A stretch of 7,963 nt of DNA from an uncultured Gemmatimonadales bacterium (GCA_937982605.1 CALJLC010000194.1:1-7963); one strand, 5' to 3'; shown: positions 1-6,412, numbered from the stretch's first letter. Notes: a model not told the origin generated them from the sequence alone. Translations and numbers: made by a program.

Positions 1-945
1 CCGGATGATGTCCTTTACCAGGCGGTGACGGATGACGTCCTTCGTATCGAGGTAGATCACTTCGATCCCGTCGATGCCACCCAGGATCTCCTCGACCTCC
101 AGCAGACCGGAGTTCGACTGGCTGGGCAGATCGATCTGCGTCTTGTCCCCGGTGATGACGACCCTCGAATTCAGCCCGAGCCGGGTCAGGAACATCTTCA
201 TCTGCGCACGCGTGGCGTTCTGGGCCTCGTCGAGGATCACGAACGCGTCGGAGAGCGTGCGCCCACGCATGTACGCGAGCGGCGCGATCTCGATCGTCGA
301 GTCCTCGAGCGCGCGCTGGACGCGCTCGTGCGGCATCATGTCCTCCAGCGCGTCGTAGAGCGGCCGAAGATACGGATCGACCTTCTCCTGCAGGTCTCCG
401 GGAAGGAAGCCGAGGTTCTCTCCGGCCTCGACCGCCGGTCGGGCCAGGATGATCCGCTTCACGCGCTTCTTGTAGAGCGCGTCCACGGCGGCGGCCACCG
501 CGAGGTAGGTCTTCCCCGTCCCCGCGGGCCCGATGCCGATCACGACGTCGTTCGCGCGGATCGAGTTGATGTACGTGCGCTGCCCGTCGGACTTCGGCAC
601 GATCACACGGCGCGAGCCCGGCAGCGCGATGCGGACCTCGTCGTCCGGGTGGACGATGCCGGCCTCGCCGAGCGCCTCGACGCCGTCGGCGAAGCGCGCG
701 ATGTCGGTGGTGTCGAAGGGAGCACGCAGGCGCGCCAGCTCGATCATGTGCTGAACGACCGGAACGGCCCGCTCGACGCCCGCCAGGTCACCGGTGATCA
801 CGAGGTGGTTTCCGCGCAGGACCAGGCGCACGGAGAAGAGCCTGCTCACCTCGTGCATGTTCCGGTCGTTGACGCCGGCCAGCATCAGAGGGTCGGCCCC
901 CTCGGTGTCGAGTCGGTGCTCGACCATCGTGTCGCCCTTCGTCAC
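1..945 (-). CDS. phoH: PhoH-family ATPase (YbeZ/PhoH type), 3' end cut by window edge
   Basis: This is a PhoH-type P-loop ATPase/putative RNA helicase, a cytoplasmic family usually linked to RNA processing and often encoded next to the endoribonuclease YbeY. The visible 315 residues show an N-terminal KH-like region (about 20-75), a central stretch TYINSIRANDVVIGIGPAG, Walker A GPAGTGKT (139-146), the family signature GFLPGDLQEKVDPYLRPLYD (179-198), Walker B VILDEAQN (236-243) and a late ITGDKTQIDLP block (264-274). Family members are roughly 320-350 residues, so only the extreme C-terminus is missing. The GTG at 945 is preferred because GGGAG lies 5 nt upstream; an in-frame ATG at 927 with AAGGG ahead of it is a reasonable alternative. 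The gene follows aspS by 40 bp on the same strand and is probably co-transcribed with it. Family assignment is secure; the biological substrate is not known from sequence. Confidence 0.96.
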   Translation of the reverse strand, partial: MTKGDTMVEHRLDTEGADPLMLAGVNDRNMHEVSRLFSVRLVLRGNHLVITGDLAGVERAVPVVQHMIELARLRAPFDTTDIARFADGVEALGEAGIVHPDDEVRIALPGSRRVIVPKSDGQRTYINSIRANDVVIGIGPAGTGKTYLAVAAAVDALYKKRVKRIILARPAVEAGENLGFLPGDLQEKVDPYLRPLYDALEDMMPHERVQRALEDSTIEIAPLAYMRGRTLSDAFVILDEAQNATRAQMKMFLTRLGLNSRVVITGDKTQIDLPSQSNSGLLEVEEILGGIDGIEVIYLDTKDVIRHRLVKDIIR

Positions 946-950
946 GCAAA

Positions 951-955
951 CTCCC
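951..955 (-). promoter_or_regulatory. Ribosome binding site of phoH
   Basis: GGGAG on the minus strand sits 5 nt before the GTG at 945 and supports that start over the ATG at 927. It forms one half of a perfect 10-bp palindrome, CTCCCGGGAG (951-960), in the aspS-phoH gap; the palindrome has no loop and is probably incidental. Confidence 0.6.
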
Positions 956-985
956 GGGAGCGGTCAGGCCCCCCGTTCAGAGCTC

Positions 986-2797
986 CTACGCACCTCGCCC
1001 CGCGACGTCCGGGCCCAGCCGCAGCCCGAGCGCCTCGAGCTCGGCGGCGCCCACCGAAGTCGGCGCCCCCTCGAAGAGCCCGCGGGCCGCGGTCGTCTTC
1101 GGGAAGGCGATCACGTCGCGGAGGCTCTGTGAGCCCGTGAAACGCTGAACGATACGATCCATACCCAACGCAATGCCACCATGCGGAGGAGCGCCCGCCG
1201 AGAGCGCGCCGAGGAGGAAGCCGAACTTCTCCTCGATCTCCGTGTCGGTCAGCCCGAGCACCCGCAAGACCCGCCGCTGCAGCTCGGGGTCGTGGATACG
1301 GATGCTCCCCGAGCCGAACTCGGTGCCGTTGTACACCAGATCGTACGCGGTGCCCCGCACCCGGGCGGGGTCGGTCTCGATGAGATCCAGGTCGTCCACG
1401 TGCGGCATGACGAACGGGTGATGGCTGGCCACCAGCTCGCCGTCCTCCTCGAGGTAGACGGGGAAGTCCGTCACCCAGAGCCACGCATGCTCGCGCACCC
1501 GCGGCAGCTCCGCCACGACGGCCACCTCGTCGCGCACCGCCGCCAGGACGGGAGAGGTGAGCGCATCCGGCCCCGCCGCCACCAGGGCGAGGTCCCCGAC
1601 CTCCAGGCCCATCGCGTCGGCGTCGGTCGGCTCCAGGAACTTGCCCAGCGGACCGGAAGTCCCGTCCTCGGAGCGCTTCGCCCACAGGAGCCCCGGCGCG
1701 CCCGCGGCCTTCGCCACGGCCTCGATCGACTCGATCTGCCTGCGCGAGAGCCGGGCGCCGTCCGGGATGCGAACGCCGCGCACCCGTCCGCCGGCATCCA
1801 CCTGGCTGCGGATGATCCCGAAGTCGACTCCGGCGGTCGCGTCGGTCCAGTCCTCGAGCTCCAGCTCGAAGCGCAGATCCGGCCGATCCGACCCGTAGCG
1901 CTCCATCGCCTCCGCCCAGGTCAGCCGCGGGAACGGCAGCGGGGCGTCGATCCCGGCCACGTCGGCCAGCGACGCCATGAGACCCTGGATCCACACCAGG
2001 ATGTCCTCGACGTCGATGAACGAGGCTTCGACGTCGATCTGCGTGAACTCCGGCTGCCGATCGGCGCGCAGGTCCTCGTCGCGAAAGCAGCGCGCGATCT
2101 GGAAGTAGCGATCGAAGCCCGCCACCATCAGGATCTGCTTGTAGAGCTGCGGGCTCTGCGGAAGGGCGTAGAACTCCCCGTGGTGCACGCGGCTCGGCAC
2201 CAGGTAGTCGCGCGCACCTTCGGGCGTCGCCTTGGTCAGGATCGGGGTCTCGACCTCGAGGAAGCCGTGCCGGTCCATGTAGTTGCGGACCTCGAGGACG
2301 AGCCGGTGCCGCAGCGCCAGATTTCGCTGCAGCTCGCTCCTGCGAAGGTCGAGCGCGCGGTGCCTGAGACGGAGCTCCTCGGCCGGGAGCTCGTCCTCCG
2401 GGGCCCGGTAGACCGGAATCTCGGGCGTGCGGGCCTTCGAGAGGCGCCGCACCGTACGCGCACGGAACTCGACGTCGCCGGTGGCCCGATCCGCGTTGCG
2501 GTTGCCCTCGGGACGCAGCGCCACGACGCCTTCCACGAGGATGACGTCCTCGTGGCCGATCTCCTGGGCGTGCGCCATCGACGCCTCGTCGGTCCACTCC
2601 GGCCCGAGCGACACCTGCACCAGGCCACTCCGGTCCCGCAGGTCGAGGAACAGCAGGCCGCCCAGATCGCGCCGGCGGTGGACCCACCCGGCCAGCGTGG
2701 CCTCGGTGCCGTCGTCGGACGCGCGCAGCCCGCCGACCATCCGGGTGCGGAGCTCGGTCTTCTCGATCGCGGTGCCTTCCGTGGTGTCCTTCGCCAT
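986..2797 (-). CDS. aspS: Aspartyl-tRNA synthetase, bacterial type
   Basis: Class IIb aminoacyl-tRNA synthetase that charges tRNA-Asp with aspartate in the cytoplasm. The 603-residue product matches the usual bacterial length (about 590-600). It has an N-terminal OB-fold anticodon-binding domain (about 15-120, with GWVHRRRDLGGLLFLDLRDR at 37-56) and class II motif 1 around GFLEVETPILTKATPEGARD (178-197). Motif 2 is in RCFRDEDLRADRQPEFTQID (236-255), the bacterial GAD insertion spans about 310-430, and motif 3 is in GGIALGMDRIV (540-550). The position marking discriminating enzymes is Leu45, as in E. coli, but the second marker appears to be Gly98 rather than Lys. The ATG at 2797 is chosen because AAAGGA lies 8 nt upstream and homology begins soon after; a 47-residue upstream extension in frame overlaps the VanZ-like gene and looks non-native. 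The start overlaps the stop of the upstream gene by one base (TGATG), suggesting translational coupling. Confidence 0.98.
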   Translation of the reverse strand: MAKDTTEGTAIEKTELRTRMVGGLRASDDGTEATLAGWVHRRRDLGGLLFLDLRDRSGLVQVSLGPEWTDEASMAHAQEIGHEDVILVEGVVALRPEGNRNADRATGDVEFRARTVRRLSKARTPEIPVYRAPEDELPAEELRLRHRALDLRRSELQRNLALRHRLVLEVRNYMDRHGFLEVETPILTKATPEGARDYLVPSRVHHGEFYALPQSPQLYKQILMVAGFDRYFQIARCFRDEDLRADRQPEFTQIDVEASFIDVEDILVWIQGLMASLADVAGIDAPLPFPRLTWAEAMERYGSDRPDLRFELELEDWTDATAGVDFGIIRSQVDAGGRVRGVRIPDGARLSRRQIESIEAVAKAAGAPGLLWAKRSEDGTSGPLGKFLEPTDADAMGLEVGDLALVAAGPDALTSPVLAAVRDEVAVVAELPRVREHAWLWVTDFPVYLEEDGELVASHHPFVMPHVDDLDLIETDPARVRGTAYDLVYNGTEFGSGSIRIHDPELQRRVLRVLGLTDTEIEEKFGFLLGALSAGAPPHGGIALGMDRIVQRFTGSQSLRDVIAFPKTTAARGLFEGAPTSVGAAELEALGLRLGPDVAGRGA

Positions 2798-3177
2798 CAG
2801 GCGGGTCCTTTCGTCTCGTCGGGTGGGTCCGGGGATCCGGCGGCGGAGAGGGCGAGATACCCGCTCAGCAGGCCGATGACGTCGGCCATCCAGTCGAGCG
2901 GGTCCGGAGACCGACCCGGGACGAACGACTGGTGCCACTCGTCACTGAGCGCGTAGAGCGCACCGATCGCCAACAGCAGGAGGTGGGGCACTGCCCGGCG
3001 CGAGCGTCGGCGACCGAGCGCCAGGAGGAGGCCCAGAACCGCATAGAGGGTGAAGTGCCCGAGCTTGTCACCGAAGGGAATCCCGCCCGGGCCCGGAAGG
3101 TCGGGCAGCGAGCTGAGGAGGAAGAGGACGCCGGCCCACGCGGCCGCGGGGCCCCAGGCCCTGATCCGGTCCGCCAT
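2797..3177 (-). CDS. VanZ-like family small membrane protein
   Basis: A 126-residue integral membrane protein of the VanZ-like family. The family is named for the teicoplanin-resistance protein VanZ, but most members are chromosomal and of unknown role. Visible family motifs are the first hydrophobic segment with SSLPDLPGP (about 10-30), DKLGHFTLYAVLG (37-49) and SDEWHQSFVPGRSPDPLDWM (78-97), followed by ADVIG. Predicted membrane spans lie near residues 10-24, 41-56, 63-78 and 98-112. The last 15 residues are polar and unrelated to the core. The ATG at 3177 is the first in frame that keeps the whole core; the upstream Shine-Dalgarno is weak (an AGG close to the ATG and a GGA further out). It is the first gene of a likely unit with aspS and phoH, its stop overlapping the aspS start. 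Antibiotic resistance should not be inferred from this family membership. Confidence 0.9.
   Translation of the reverse strand: MADRIRAWGPAAAWAGVLFLLSSLPDLPGPGGIPFGDKLGHFTLYAVLGLLLALGRRRSRRAVPHLLLLAIGALYALSDEWHQSFVPGRSPDPLDWMADVIGLLSGYLALSAAGSPDPPDETKGPA
2806..2811 (-). promoter_or_regulatory. Ribosome binding site of aspS
   Basis: AAAGGA on the minus strand, 8 nt before the ATG at 2797 and inside the 3' end of the VanZ-like gene. It fixes the aspS start within the overlapping pair and allows independent as well as coupled initiation. Confidence 0.65.
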
Positions 3178-3232
3178 AACCTGGTTCCGTCGGTCGTGGG
3201 TCGAACCGGCTGTGGGTACGAGGCCCGGGAAA

Positions 3233-3257
3233 CGGCCGCTAAGTTAACAGTCGGCCG
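3233..3257. repeat. Nested dyad in the divergent VanZ-like/rlmN promoter region
   Basis: Two CGGCCG copies (3233-3238 and 3252-3257) flank a central GTTAAC palindrome (3243-3248). The outer and inner symmetry centres agree within half a base (3245 and 3245.5). It sits almost midway between the divergent starts at 3177 and 3306 and is the only AT-rich core in the 128-bp gap. It could be an operator or the core of a bidirectional promoter; a hairpin with a 13-nt loop is also possible but has no U-tract. No known regulator site is recognised. Confidence 0.45.
3240..3246. promoter_or_regulatory. Candidate bidirectional -10 element
   Basis: The plus strand reads TAAGTT (3240-3245) and the minus strand reads TAACTT (3246-3241); both fit the TANNNT core of a sigma-70 -10 element and they overlap almost completely. 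Predicted start sites would leave leaders of roughly 55 nt for both rlmN and the VanZ-like gene. I see no convincing -35 hexamer for either direction. Overlapping, symmetrical -10 elements are a known cause of divergent transcription in bacteria. The call rests on motif match and position only. Confidence 0.4.
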
Positions 3258-3305
3258 AAGAGGTCCGGTACCCCGCTCCCCCGGCCGTACCCCGCGCTCC
3301 AAACC

Positions 3306-4403
3306 ATGCCCGCACCCGACCGCACCGACCTGCTCTCCCTGACGCCCGACGAGCTGCGCGCCACGCTCGCGGAGCACTTCGGCGCGCGGGGCCAGCCGGC
3401 GTACCGGTCCGATCAGGTGCGCCGGGCTCTGCACGAACGGATGGTGACGGGCTTCGACGCCATGACGGACCTGCCGGCCGCCGAGCGGCGCGCCCTGGCC
3501 GAGGTCTTCCGGATCGCGGAGCCGGTGGCGCAGACGGTCCAGCGCAGCGAGGACGGCACGGTGAAGCACCTCTGGCGGCTCGAAGACGGGGAGCTCGTCG
3601 AGTCGGTGCTGATCCCCACCGAGAGCCGGCTCACGCTGTGCATCTCCTCCCAGGCCGGCTGCGCCATGGGCTGCACTTTCTGCGCCACGGGCTGGGGCGG
3701 CTTCGACCGGCAGCTCACCGCGGGCGAGATCGTCGGACAGTATCGGGGATCGCGGCGGTGGGCGGAGGAGAACGGGTACGGCGCCATCTCGAACATCGTC
3801 TACATGGGCATGGGCGAGCCGCTCGCCAATCGCAAGGCGGTCCACCCCTCCCTGACGCTGCTCAACCACGCGTACGGCGTCGGTGCCCGTCGGATCACGG
3901 TCTCGACCGTGGGAGTCGTCCCCGGGATCCTGGAGCTGGCGGAGCGCCCGGAGCAGTTCGGGCTCGCGCTGTCGCTGCACGCCCCCGTGACGGAGCTGCG
4001 CGCGGAGCTCATCCCCCTGGAGCGGCGCCATCCGCTTCCGGAGCTCGTCGAGGCCCTCGAAGCCTTCGACGCGGGAGGAGGCCGGCGGATCACCTTCGAG
4101 TACACGATGATCCGCGACGTGAACGACGATCCGCTCCTCATCGCGCCGCTCGCCGACCTCGCGCTGCAGGTCCGGGCGTTCGTGAACCTGATCCCGTTCA
4201 ATCCGATCCCGTACCGGGAGTGGGAGCCTTCGACGCCGGCGCGGCTCGCCGACTTCGCCGCGGGGCTCGAGGCCCGGGGCGTGCCCGTGGCGATCCGGGA
4301 GACGCGCGGGCGCGACATCGACGCCGCGTGCGGCCAGCTCCGGGGACACACGCTCGTTCAGATCGCGGGGCGCACCCGCGGGGCCGCGGCCGTCGAGAGC
4401 TGA
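3306..4403 (+). CDS. rlmN: Dual-specificity 23S rRNA A2503 / tRNA A37 C2-methyltransferase
   Basis: Radical SAM methyltransferase that places a C2 methyl on A2503 of 23S rRNA and, in characterised members, on A37 of some tRNAs. The 365-residue length is normal for the family. The N-terminal accessory domain (about 10-90) is followed by the radical SAM core with the cluster motif CxxxCxxC at Cys119, Cys123 and Cys126. The SAM-binding GMGEPLAN block is at 168-175. The two cysteines used in the ping-pong methyl transfer are present: Cys112 (in TLCISSQ, seven residues before the first cluster cysteine) and Cys342 (in GRDIDAACGQL). These distinguish RlmN/Cfr from other radical SAM enzymes; an ordinary housekeeping length and neighbourhood favour RlmN over Cfr. 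The ATG at 3306 lacks a clear Shine-Dalgarno sequence. It is transcribed alone, divergent from the VanZ-like gene and convergent with lepB. Confidence 0.97.
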   Translation: MPAPDRTDLLSLTPDELRATLAEHFGARGQPAYRSDQVRRALHERMVTGFDAMTDLPAAERRALAEVFRIAEPVAQTVQRSEDGTVKHLWRLEDGELVESVLIPTESRLTLCISSQAGCAMGCTFCATGWGGFDRQLTAGEIVGQYRGSRRWAEENGYGAISNIVYMGMGEPLANRKAVHPSLTLLNHAYGVGARRITVSTVGVVPGILELAERPEQFGLALSLHAPVTELRAELIPLERRHPLPELVEALEAFDAGGGRRITFEYTMIRDVNDDPLLIAPLADLALQVRAFVNLIPFNPIPYREWEPSTPARLADFAAGLEARGVPVAIRETRGRDIDAACGQLRGHTLVQIAGRTRGAAAVES

Positions 4404-4431
4404 CGAGCGCGGCCGGGGGTCGGGACGTCAG
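4400..4431. repeat. Inverted repeat spanning the convergent rlmN and lepB stop codons
   Basis: CTGACG (4400-4405) and CGTCAG (4426-4431) are exact reverse complements around a 20-nt G+C-rich loop. Each arm contains the TGA stop of one of the convergent genes. A second, partly overlapping pair is CGGGA (4421-4425) and TCCCG (4436-4440). Neither has a T-tract, so a classical intrinsic terminator is not supported. It may be a weak bidirectional end structure or a coincidence of two stop contexts. Confidence 0.25.
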
Positions 4432-5210
4432 GAGATCCCGCGCCCGATCCGGTTCCAGCGGACTTCGCGCAGCGCGGGGAAGGGCCGGTACGAGTCCTTG
4501 TTGTACGAGTAGTACGTGAAGACCGCCCGGCCCTCGAGACGCCACCCCTCCAGCAGGCCCCAGTAGCGCGAGTCGAGGCTGTGCTCCCGGTTGTCCCCGA
4601 GCATGAAGTACCGATCCTCGGGCACGACGATCGGCCCCCAGTTGTCCCGGGTAGGCGCGTACGTGCGGGGATCTCGGCCGTTCGCCAGGTAGTCGCGCTG
4701 CCACGACATCCACGGATGAACCTCGTCCCCCACGTCGGTGTGGACGGCGTACGGTTCGTCGAGGGCGTCTCCGTTCACGTAGAGGACCCGCTCGCGCATC
4801 TCGAGCGTGTCCCCGGGGAGCCCGACGAGCCGCTTGATGAGCATCAGGTCCGGCTCGTGCGGCGGGTCGAAGACCAGAACGTCCCCGCGTCGCGGAGCGG
4901 AATAGCCCGGGATGCGCAGCGACGTGCCCGGTACGCGCGACCCGATCGCGAGTCGATTCACCAGGAGCATGTCGCCGACGAGCAGCGTGTCCTCCATCGA
5001 CCCCGACGTGATCACGAACGTCTGGACGAGGAAGGTCCGCAGGACGAGAAAGAGGACGACCGCGATGGCGATCGACTTCGCCCACTCGAGCGTGCTGTTC
5101 CGCTCCTCGTCCGCCGAGGCGCCGCGACGGGCCCGCCGCTCCTCGGCCGCCGCCTTGGTATCCGTCGCGCCGGCTCCCCCCACCGACCGCCCCCTTTCCT
5201 GTTTCGCCAT
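4428..5210 (-). CDS. lepB: Signal peptidase I
   Basis: Membrane-bound serine protease of the S26 family that removes signal peptides from exported preproteins at the outer face of the cytoplasmic membrane. The 260-residue product has a polar, charged N-terminal tail (1-40) and one membrane span (about 43-66). The catalytic Ser71 is in SGSMEDTL, the general base Lys126 in LIKRLVGLPGD (124-134), and the family box GDNREHSLDSRYWG is at 205-218. The serine box usually reads SGSMxPTL; here the proline is Asp74. The ATG at 5210 is used here, but a GTG at 5183 (codon 10) has a far better Shine-Dalgarno (AGGAAAGGGG with a 7-nt spacer), giving a 251-residue protein with the same membrane span. It is the last gene of the yqeK-LytR_C-lepB unit, 33 bp after the LytR_C stop, and faces rlmN. 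Confidence 0.97.
   Translation of the reverse strand: MAKQERGRSVGGAGATDTKAAAEERRARRGASADEERNSTLEWAKSIAIAVVLFLVLRTFLVQTFVITSGSMEDTLLVGDMLLVNRLAIGSRVPGTSLRIPGYSAPRRGDVLVFDPPHEPDLMLIKRLVGLPGDTLEMRERVLYVNGDALDEPYAVHTDVGDEVHPWMSWQRDYLANGRDPRTYAPTRDNWGPIVVPEDRYFMLGDNREHSLDSRYWGLLEGWRLEGRAVFTYYSYNKDSYRPFPALREVRWNRIGRGIS
5191..5200 (-). promoter_or_regulatory. Strong Shine-Dalgarno inside annotated lepB 5' end
   Basis: AGGAAAGGGG on the minus strand lies 7 nt before an in-frame GTG at 5183, while the upstream ATG at 5210 has only GAGAG two bases away, too close for normal use. This argues that lepB translation may really begin at 5183. The affected residues are a polar cytoplasmic tail, so function would be unchanged. 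Confidence 0.5.
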
Positions 5211-5243
5211 CGCTCTCGCGTCGTGTGTCTCGCGCGGTGCGGG

Positions 5244-5780
5244 TCAGCTCCCCAGCCACCGTCGGGGATCCCAGGCCGGACGGCCGCGAGGCTCGTCCTC
5301 CGCGCTCGTCGCCGACTCCGGGCTCCAGCCCCTCCCCAGTACTACGGTGACGTCCACGTAGAGGTTCGGGTCGGGCTCGGAGTGAACGCTATCGATTCCG
5401 AGGGTCTCCGCAACGGCCCGGGCGGCGTCGATGCGTCCGGAGCGGTCGACGACCGACGAGGGCCGGCCCTCGTCGAAGGTGTCGGCGTTCCCGAAGTCGA
5501 CGACGTCGAAGCCGGCGTCCCTGAGGTGCTCGGTGGCGCTCCGGGCCATCCCGGCCACCCCGCCGCCGTTGAGGACCTCCACCCGGACGCGGGACCCCGT
5601 CCATGGCTCCACGTTCCGCGCCTGCGTCACCTCCCCGCCCTCGTGTCGCGCGAAGCCGATCCCGAGCGCGAAGCCGGTCACCCCGACGGCCACCGCCCCC
5701 GCCAGCCGCACGAGGAGCCCCGGGCGGACGGGCTTGCGTGACCGACCGCGGCCGCGGGACGTCCTGCGCCGGCGGCTCAT
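5244..5780 (-). CDS. Single-pass membrane protein with LytR C-terminal domain
   Basis: A 178-residue protein made of a short Arg-rich N-terminus (1-20), one membrane span (about 21-44, rich in Gly, Ala and Val) and an extracytoplasmic LytR_C domain (about 64-150). The domain shows VRVEVLNGGGVAGMA (65-79), the FDVVDFGNAD strand (91-100) and a late DVTVVLGRG strand (143-151). LytR_C is normally found at the C-terminus of LytR-CpsA-Psr cell-wall ligases; here it stands alone with no LCP catalytic domain, so an envelope-associated binding or scaffold role is an inference. The tail (152-178) is acidic then basic and looks disordered. The ATG at 5780 overlaps the yqeK stop (ATGA) and has GAGGA 6 nt upstream, so translation is probably coupled to yqeK. 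A much longer upstream reading frame exists, but it covers yqeK in another frame and is not used. Confidence 0.88.
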   Translation of the reverse strand: MSRRRRTSRGRGRSRKPVRPGLLVRLAGAVAVGVTGFALGIGFARHEGGEVTQARNVEPWTGSRVRVEVLNGGGVAGMARSATEHLRDAGFDVVDFGNADTFDEGRPSSVVDRSGRIDAARAVAETLGIDSVHSEPDPNLYVDVTVVLGRGWSPESATSAEDEPRGRPAWDPRRWLGS

Positions 5781-6406
5781 CCGGCGTCCTCGACGAGCCG
5801 GTTCCAGAACTCGGTCGATCGCGCCAGGAGCGGACGGCCGCGTTCCAGGACGTGGGTGAGGCGGGCCCGGGCCACCTCGCGCGTGACCCCGTCCAGCTCG
5901 CCCGGCATCCGCGCTCGCAGCGCCGCGCGCCAGTCGGGGAGGAAGGTCCGACCGGGCTCCAGGAAATCGGCGGCGAAGAGCGCCCGCCCGAGGCGTCCGA
6001 ATCGCGGATCTCCGACCGTGTGCCAGGCGATCGCGGTGAGGAGCGGGCCGTCCTCCACACCCTCGATGCGGAGTCGCTCGGCCGCCGCGGGGCCGTGGAG
6101 CAGCGGCCCGGGGAGGCACTGCTCCGCCACCGGGACGCGAGGCCGGAGGCGATCGGGCTCTTCGTCCCGGAGGACGTCGTGGAGGTGTCCGGCCGCCCGC
6201 CACCGGACGCGGTCCGTCTCGTCGAGTCCCAGCTCCTCGGCCCACGCGCCGAGGAGTGCCGCCACCCGCGTCAGGTGACCCCGGCGCTCCGGCCCCGCCA
6301 CCGCCCACGGGGGGAGGTCGCCCGAAGCGGCCGCGGAAACGATCGGATGGAGGGGCACGGCGGGGTCGAAAACGCGGTCCTCGAACCGGTAAACATTTGA
6401 CGTCAC
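5777..6406 (-). CDS. yqeK: YqeK-like HD-domain hydrolase, probable symmetrical Ap4A hydrolase
   Basis: HD-domain metal-dependent phosphohydrolase of the YqeK family; characterised relatives split diadenosine tetraphosphate into two ADP in the cytoplasm. Taking GTG 6406 as start gives 209 residues. The metal-binding pattern is complete: His44 (RRGHLTRV), His76-Asp77 (GHLHDVLRD), His104 (PLLHGPAAAE), His129 (AIAWHTVGDP) and Asp147 (LFAADFLEPGR). The ADFLEPGRTF block and the LLHGP and WHT motifs are typical of YqeK rather than other HD proteins. The start is uncertain: no Shine-Dalgarno precedes GTG 6406, but TATACC lies 6 nt upstream, as expected for a leaderless transcript; the in-frame GTG at 6358 (193 residues) also keeps the whole domain. 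A longer frame starting at 6712 overlaps the divergent NFACT gene and its extension has no recognisable domain. It heads the yqeK-LytR_C-lepB unit; the usual neighbour rsfS is absent. Confidence 0.87.
   Translation of the reverse strand: MTSNVYRFEDRVFDPAVPLHPIVSAAASGDLPPWAVAGPERRGHLTRVAALLGAWAEELGLDETDRVRWRAAGHLHDVLRDEEPDRLRPRVPVAEQCLPGPLLHGPAAAERLRIEGVEDGPLLTAIAWHTVGDPRFGRLGRALFAADFLEPGRTFLPDWRAALRARMPGELDGVTREVARARLTHVLERGRPLLARSTEFWNRLVEDAG
5787..5791 (-). promoter_or_regulatory. Ribosome binding site of the LytR_C gene
   Basis: GAGGA on the minus strand, 6 nt before the ATG at 5780, inside the 3' end of yqeK. It settles the start of the LytR_C protein within a long open frame. Confidence 0.65.
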
Positions 6407-6412
6407 CGCAAT

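Noticed and set aside
951..960. Perfect palindrome CTCCCGGGAG as a regulatory site before phoH
   Set aside because: It has no loop, is short, G+C-rich and contains the Shine-Dalgarno; chance is enough to explain it.
25..1140. Open frame of 371 codons on the plus strand over phoH and the aspS 3' end
   Set aside because: It is antisense to clear PhoH sequence, has a low-complexity Arg/Pro-rich end and no recognisable domain.
2798..2938. 47-residue N-terminal extension of AspRS
   Set aside because: It overlaps the VanZ-like gene and is Arg/Pro-rich, and the ATG at 2797 has a good Shine-Dalgarno and fits the normal family start.
1181..2956. Open frame of 591 codons on the plus strand, antisense to aspS
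   Set aside because: It is the complement of a codon-biased high-G+C gene: rich in Arg, His, Asp and Gly with no domain, no Shine-Dalgarno and full overlap with a certain aspS. Such antisense frames are expected at this base composition.
2797..3177. Glycopeptide resistance determinant
   Set aside because: The protein belongs to the VanZ-like family, but there is no van cluster (no ligase, dehydrogenase or dipeptidase gene) nearby, and most chromosomal members have no link to resistance.
3183..3207. GGTTC and GAACC inverted pair near the VanZ-like start
   Set aside because: A 5-bp stem with a 15-nt loop in G+C-rich DNA is expected by chance; no T-tract or known motif.
2865..4349. Open frame of 494 codons on the minus strand over rlmN and the VanZ-like gene
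   Set aside because: It crosses a divergent promoter gap and is antisense to RlmN; no domain, composition typical of a shadow frame.
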